Shown piece by piece: positions 60,241 through 64,000 of a stretch of DNA of 64,000 nt. Each line of letters begins with the position of its first letter. Positions within the stretch are counted from its first letter, which is position 1. The stretch is from NCBI GenBank assembly GCA_030686995.1, contig CM060694.1, forward strand, positions 92,037,844-92,101,843, written 5' to 3'. Source of the stretch: Artemisia argyi (taxonomy: Eukaryota; Streptophyta; Magnoliopsida; Asterales; Asteraceae). The notes under the pieces are model-generated. The model was not told the origin of the DNA. It was given only the letters and a program-made list of their open reading frames with translations, and made no database searches. Position numbers and translations under genes: made by a program.

Positions 60241-61360
60241 TTGACGGAGCATCTTCTTCTTTGATCACGTAAGCTCTCCCTCGAGCAACGTTCTGCTGGC
60301 CATTTCCTTCTGGGCAGCGGTTCCTAAAATGTCCTATTTCTCCACAAGTGTAACAGGCTGGGGCTATAGGTTGAAGATTGCTTTCAGTGGCTGGACTCCT
60401 GCAATCCTTGGCTTGGTGTCCTATTTTCTGGCATCTCATGCACTTGGTGGTGCATGGTCCATTGTGGTGTAGTTTACATCTATTACACTGAGGTTTCAGG
60501 CCTTGGTATTCTTTGCTATCCGTAGCAGTGTAAGCTTTGACAGCTTCTTGTTTTTGGTTTTGCCGGTTATGGCGGTTGTTTCGGTTGTAGTGGTACGGGT
60601 TGCTACTTCGGTTGTTGTTATTGTTGTGGTTGGAGTTGGGGTTTGAGTTAGAGTTGGAGTTGGAGTTGGAGTTGTGATGATTAGTCATCTTGTCATCGAG
60701 TTTCCTCTTGAGTTCGTTGCTACACTTGACCTCTCGGTCAAGGAGTTTCTGTGCAAGTTCGATTGCAGCTTCTAGACAGGTTTGGTTTGATGTGGTAACG
60801 TCACCCCCAATACTCCGAGGAAGTCCTTCAACGTACTTCTCTAGAGTCTTCTCGAGGTCGGGTACAACCGCAGGACATAATACCATGAGTTCTTGGAATC
60901 GGCGGTTATAGGTTTTGAGATCAACACCCTTGAATTCCGCCCATGTGAGCTGGTAGGCTGCCGTAGTTCCCATAGTCTGGACTGTGGCGTTCCACCAGGA
61001 TAAGGCATCTTGCATGAGTGTTCCTGTGGCGAAGGTGACTTTCCTGTCATTGGTACAACCGCTCCTTTGAAAGACAGTCTCAATTCGATCAAACCAGTGG
61101 GCCAGTTCGGTCACACCTTCAGTACCTTTGTAGAAAGTAGGCTGGCAACTCATGAAGTCTTTGTAAGTACATCGGCAATGGGTGGCTGCCACACTCTCTC
61201 CACTGGGCATGCTAGTACTGCTGTTGCGGGCATTAGCTGCTTGCTCTGCCAAGACTGCATTCACGCCATCGGCGATCGCCTTCCGAATATCTTTCAGAGT
61301 CATTACATGTGTGGTGGTTGCGGTTTCGGGGGTAGCAGTTGCTCTTCTTGTGCCTGCCAT
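60125..61360 (-). pseudogene. Tekay gag, running into the protease
   Basis: Open from MAGTRRATATPE (ATG at 61360; an upstream ATG at 61378 adds six residues that I judge less likely). Capsid part: FYKGTEGVTELAHWFDRIET and QDALSWWNATVQTMG. A low-complexity Asn/Ser region follows, then CNRCKLHHNGPC and two CCHC knuckles, CMRCQKIGHQAKDC and CYTCGEIGHFRNRC. The frame is open to TAG 60125-60127 in the protease. Gag itself has no internal stop and could still be translated, although the element as a whole is dead. Confidence 0.85.
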
Positions 61361-61833
61361 GTTTCTATAAACATGCAAGGAACATAGGTTTAGAGGTCTT
61401 ATAACGCTAGAGTAGGATTATGCGAAGAGTGAGGAAATCGAATATAGTCATCATTTTAGTTACAACAATCCGAGTCTGTGGGGTATCCTAAGGGGATCTA
61501 AGCGGTTTTTATATATAACATCATGACATGTCTAAATCAAATCACAACATACATGAGAAATATAAAAGATCTAATTATCCTACATAAATCGACAACTCAT
61601 GAGACATTATATAAGAGAAAATTCAATATGAATATGAGAAGCAACCATGGAAAAACATAAATCAGTATTAATATAGTACATCCACACAATAGAAGATTAA
61701 TAACTTGTTCGATAGTTTATTACAACATATGGATACTAGATTCCTTATTAATGCAACATTGGTAGTCTAAGAGAACTATTAGCTATACTAATACATCTCT
61801 GATCTATGGTCCTCCTGGTGCATCATCCAGACG

Positions 61834-62958
61834 TCACTGAAGGCTCATAACCATATCCATCAAGATCTCTACTGTATGATCTCGAGCTCTGTCTCTGGCT
61901 CGGAAATCCTCAATCATGAGTCGATAAATCAGGACCTGAGAGATGAGCTGGTCGACTACATAGTCAAGTGCCTCTATCGCTGTCTGCATCGAAGAAACAT
62001 CATCGTGCAACACAATCATAGTCTCTCTAACCTCCTCAAGCTAAGTACCCATGTAGTCGAAATCTATCTCCATAGCTAGCTGGCCTATGACAAGGTTCTC
62101 TACCTCATCTCCAAGAATCTGGACCTGCTCTATGGGCAAATCATTCAGGATGCCAACAATGTAGTCTAGTCGATCCTCATGTCGAGCTAGTCGGGCGGCG
62201 AGTAGGGGTACGGTGTGGCGAAGGGGTTCTCCGGTGATGGGAAGACTCCTAGAGACGGCTACGGATGAGCTCTCTCCTAGTTAAGCTGTGCTAGGGGCTC
62301 CCTCCTGGAATCTCCAACGGCGGATGATCAGTAGTAGGAAAGACCATCGGCGAGCGTCGACTCTCCTATGAGTCTTGCGATGAGCTGTTGCCTCTGCTGC
62401 AACCTGGGCGTAGGGATTTGAGGAAGAAGGGATCAAGTGGCATGGATTGCCAAGGGTCGGCAAAGGGTCGCTGTGAGTGGTTGGGGATGTAGGCGGGGTA
62501 GAAGATGGTAGTGGCACGGTAGTGGTCTGTCGATAGAAGATAGTAGGGGATGGAATAGAAGACGGTGGTGCAGGTGATGGTGTCCTGGTACGCTCAGGGG
62601 CTGGGGGTGGTATAGCAGAATCGGCTGGTACACATACCCTCTTCCGGGCAATGATCTTACGGACAGGGCCTGCCTCATGTCGGCGAAACAGACGGCCAAA
62701 GGGTTCTGGTTCATAGGGTTGAAGTCGTCGAACACGTCTTCGGTGGCGGATCGGACCAGGTGGTGAAGATTGAGAAGGGGAGGATGTGGGAGGAGAATTA
62801 TCTGAGTCGGATGCAGGTAACCACTATTGACGCTGCATGTGTCGATCAGTAGTAGGTGACATAGGCATCACTGCAAGAGTAAAGTCTGAAGTAGGAGACG
62901 CAGGGTCTTCACTTTCTGAGTCAGACGATACTGCGATGGGGTGTGGAGCTGGAGACAT
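61834..62958 (-). pseudogene. Extra ORF upstream of gag in the Tekay element
   Basis: A single minus-strand frame of about 374 codons from ATG 62958 to TGA 61834-61836, with three internal stops (TAG 62826-62824, TAA 62283-62281, TAG near 62050). First part: MSPAPHPIAVSSDSESEDPA, Pro/Ser/Thr-rich with a basic patch (RHRRRVRRLQP). Second part: likely helical with heptad-like spacing (LAARLARHEDRLDYIVGILN; VVDQLISQVLIYRLMIEDF). It lies between PBS and gag, in the same orientation. The family is not known to me. It could be a lost gag partner or an accessory protein. Confidence 0.5.
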
Positions 62959-63168
62959 AGTACTGTAACAATCCCGAATAGTAAATGTAAGTTAAAAAAA
63001 TCATAAACGTGTTAGCCTTGCTAAAACTCATATAATAGGCAACATTCTTAAATGTTAGGAATACGTAGGCATGGAGGGAATGAGATATTTATGTTTTTGA
63101 AAATGGTCCTTTTTGAAAAAGTAGTTATAGTCCAGTGTTTAAAAATACACCTGGTTCGCTATAACCAT
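62959..63168 (-). other. Tekay 5' untranslated leader
   Basis: A short region between the PBS and the extra ORF; no coding signal. Confidence 0.5.
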
Positions 63169-63181
63169 GGCTCTGATGTCA
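63169..63181 (-). other. Degenerate Tekay primer binding site
   Basis: Minus strand TGACATCAGAGCC, differing from the initiator-Met site TGGTATCAGAGCC at two bases. Three bases separate it from the LTR at 63185. Confidence 0.8.
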
Positions 63182-63184
63182 ATC

Positions 63185-63714
63185 TGTAACACCCCCTAAA
63201 TTCGATTAACGACAGCGGAAGACTTAACGGGGTATTACATAGTGGATCTTTGTCACAATCATAGGAAACGTTTTGAAAACACATTTTATCATTCATTTAA
63301 AATTTTTGAGTACAGAAATAGTTTTAGAAAGACCAGTCATATCTTCATAGATATGTTTTATTTAGGTGAATGATAAAGAAAATGTTTATTTAAAAACCCG
63401 TGCTCAGGTTGATGCCTTTCTCAGTGCCTTGAACATCCATGCCTTAATTACCCGAGATAACATGCTAAAAGTCAACAAAAGTTGAGTGATTTCCATAGGT
63501 TTAAGTTTAAAGTTTGAACACAAGTAAATGTGTTAATTGTATCGATAACCAAATAACAAGTTTAAAATCAAGTTTGTTATTGCATTAAGCTAATGACACG
63601 CAACGATTAGGCAAGCATCAATGTGTGATGTAAACTAATATAAAGGGGTGCCCTCAGGATAGGTCTTTGCCAGTAACCTATGAGTTGTTAAATATTGTGC
63701 GCCTAGTCGCTCAT
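63185..63714 (-). mobile_element. Tekay 5' LTR, part before the nested insertion
   Basis: Begins TGTAACACCCCC on the + strand and matches 38770-39260 from GGGGTATTAC onward. It stops at GTCGCTCAT, where the left LTR continues CCTAGCTAAAC, so an insertion starts at 63715. Confidence 0.93.
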
Positions 63715-64000
63715 TGATGTGTGCTTATTCACACATCCTTTTTAGGCCTTAAATCAGACCAAAAACACCAAATACTAACCAAATATGCCAAGAGAATGTG
63801 TGTTTTTGTATTTGTGTATCTGCGGGTACGGATATGTGAAAAAATGGATAAAAACAAAGCCAAAATCGACAAAAATGAGCACGAGAATGGAAAAAGGTCA
63901 AAAGCCGGAGCCGGGGAAGCATAATGATCAAAGAAAGTTAAAAATGTCATTAGAAGTCCTCAGAGATTCAGAAAGTTGCAAGATTAGTCCCTGGGCAAAG
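63715..64000 (+). mobile_element. Start of an LTR of the family seen at 29604
   Basis: TGATGTGTGCTTATTCACAC and the following about 250 bases match the minus-strand sequence from 29604 downward, including GAGCACGAG, GTCAAAAGCC and GCCGGGGAAGC stretches. It runs out of the window. Confidence 0.85.

Larger units (their letters stand above)
54835..63184 (-). mobile_element. Internal region of the Tekay-type chromovirus
   Basis: Between the polypurine tract (GTAAGGGGTATGTAC on the minus strand, next to 54834) and a degenerate PBS next to 63185. In minus-strand order: extra ORF, gag, PR, RT, RNase H, IN, chromodomain. It is broken by many stops and frameshifts and by a copia LTR insertion with loss of part of IN. 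Confidence 0.92.

Overview
This window is plant nuclear DNA, almost certainly from a eudicot. It holds one host gene with canonical plant introns, surrounded by nested LTR retrotransposons, a Helitron and MITEs. The style of the copia polyprotein and of the Tekay-type gypsy element reminds me of Asteraceae genomes; that is an inference from memory, not from a search. I see no rRNA or tRNA gene and no CRISPR array.

Left block (1-27053): one copia retrotransposon on the + strand, cut by the window start. It runs 5' LTR end, PBS, gag, PR, IN, RT, RNase H, a long 3' region and a 3' LTR. It has been hit three times. A 5.56 kb Helitron (2507-8065) sits between IN and RT. A 10.48 kb non-coding LARD (8426-18904), with 3560-bp LTRs that look identical, sits in RT and is flanked by a GTTGC target duplication. 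A 3.24 kb solo LTR (20585-23821, TSD GTTTT) lies after RNase H. Removing each insertion restores the copia sequence, and across the first two the reading frame. The copia 3' region also carries its own TATA box and an accessory ORF of about 216 codons (24459-25109).

Middle block (27054-38769): an LTR fragment on the - strand (27054-29604), an older LTR scrap, a trace of a Mutator-like N-terminal coding region, and then the host gene. The host gene is a four-exon SABATH carboxyl methyltransferase on the - strand (31163-37549). It encodes about 358 residues with canonical GT/AG junctions and no stop codon. Its introns 1 and 3 are filled with MITEs and a TRIM-like LTR.

Right block (38770-64000): a degenerate Tekay/Del-type chromovirus (Ty3/gypsy) on the - strand. 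Its 3' LTR (38770-54834) is split by a MULE-type MITE and by a rearranged Athila/Tat-like element. That element now consists of a solo LTR, a duplicated stretch of host LTR, a truncated 5' LTR, a gag-PR-IN-tail frame without RT, and a 3' LTR. The last LTR in turn holds a 3.1 kb TRIM-like element. The Tekay internal region (54835-63184) carries the chromodomain, IN, RNase H, RT, PR and gag, all broken, plus an extra ORF of about 374 codons upstream of gag. A copia LTR with its PBS replaces part of the IN region. The Tekay 5' LTR starts at 63185 and is entered at 63715 by another LTR of the family seen at 29604.

Apart from the SABATH gene, everything here is parasitic DNA. The most unusual signals are the copia accessory ORF with an internal promoter resembling the LTR promoter, the TGACGGCGTCA arrays upstream of the Athila/Tat-like LTR TATA box, the extra ORF of the chromovirus, and the duplication structure at 41341-53091.
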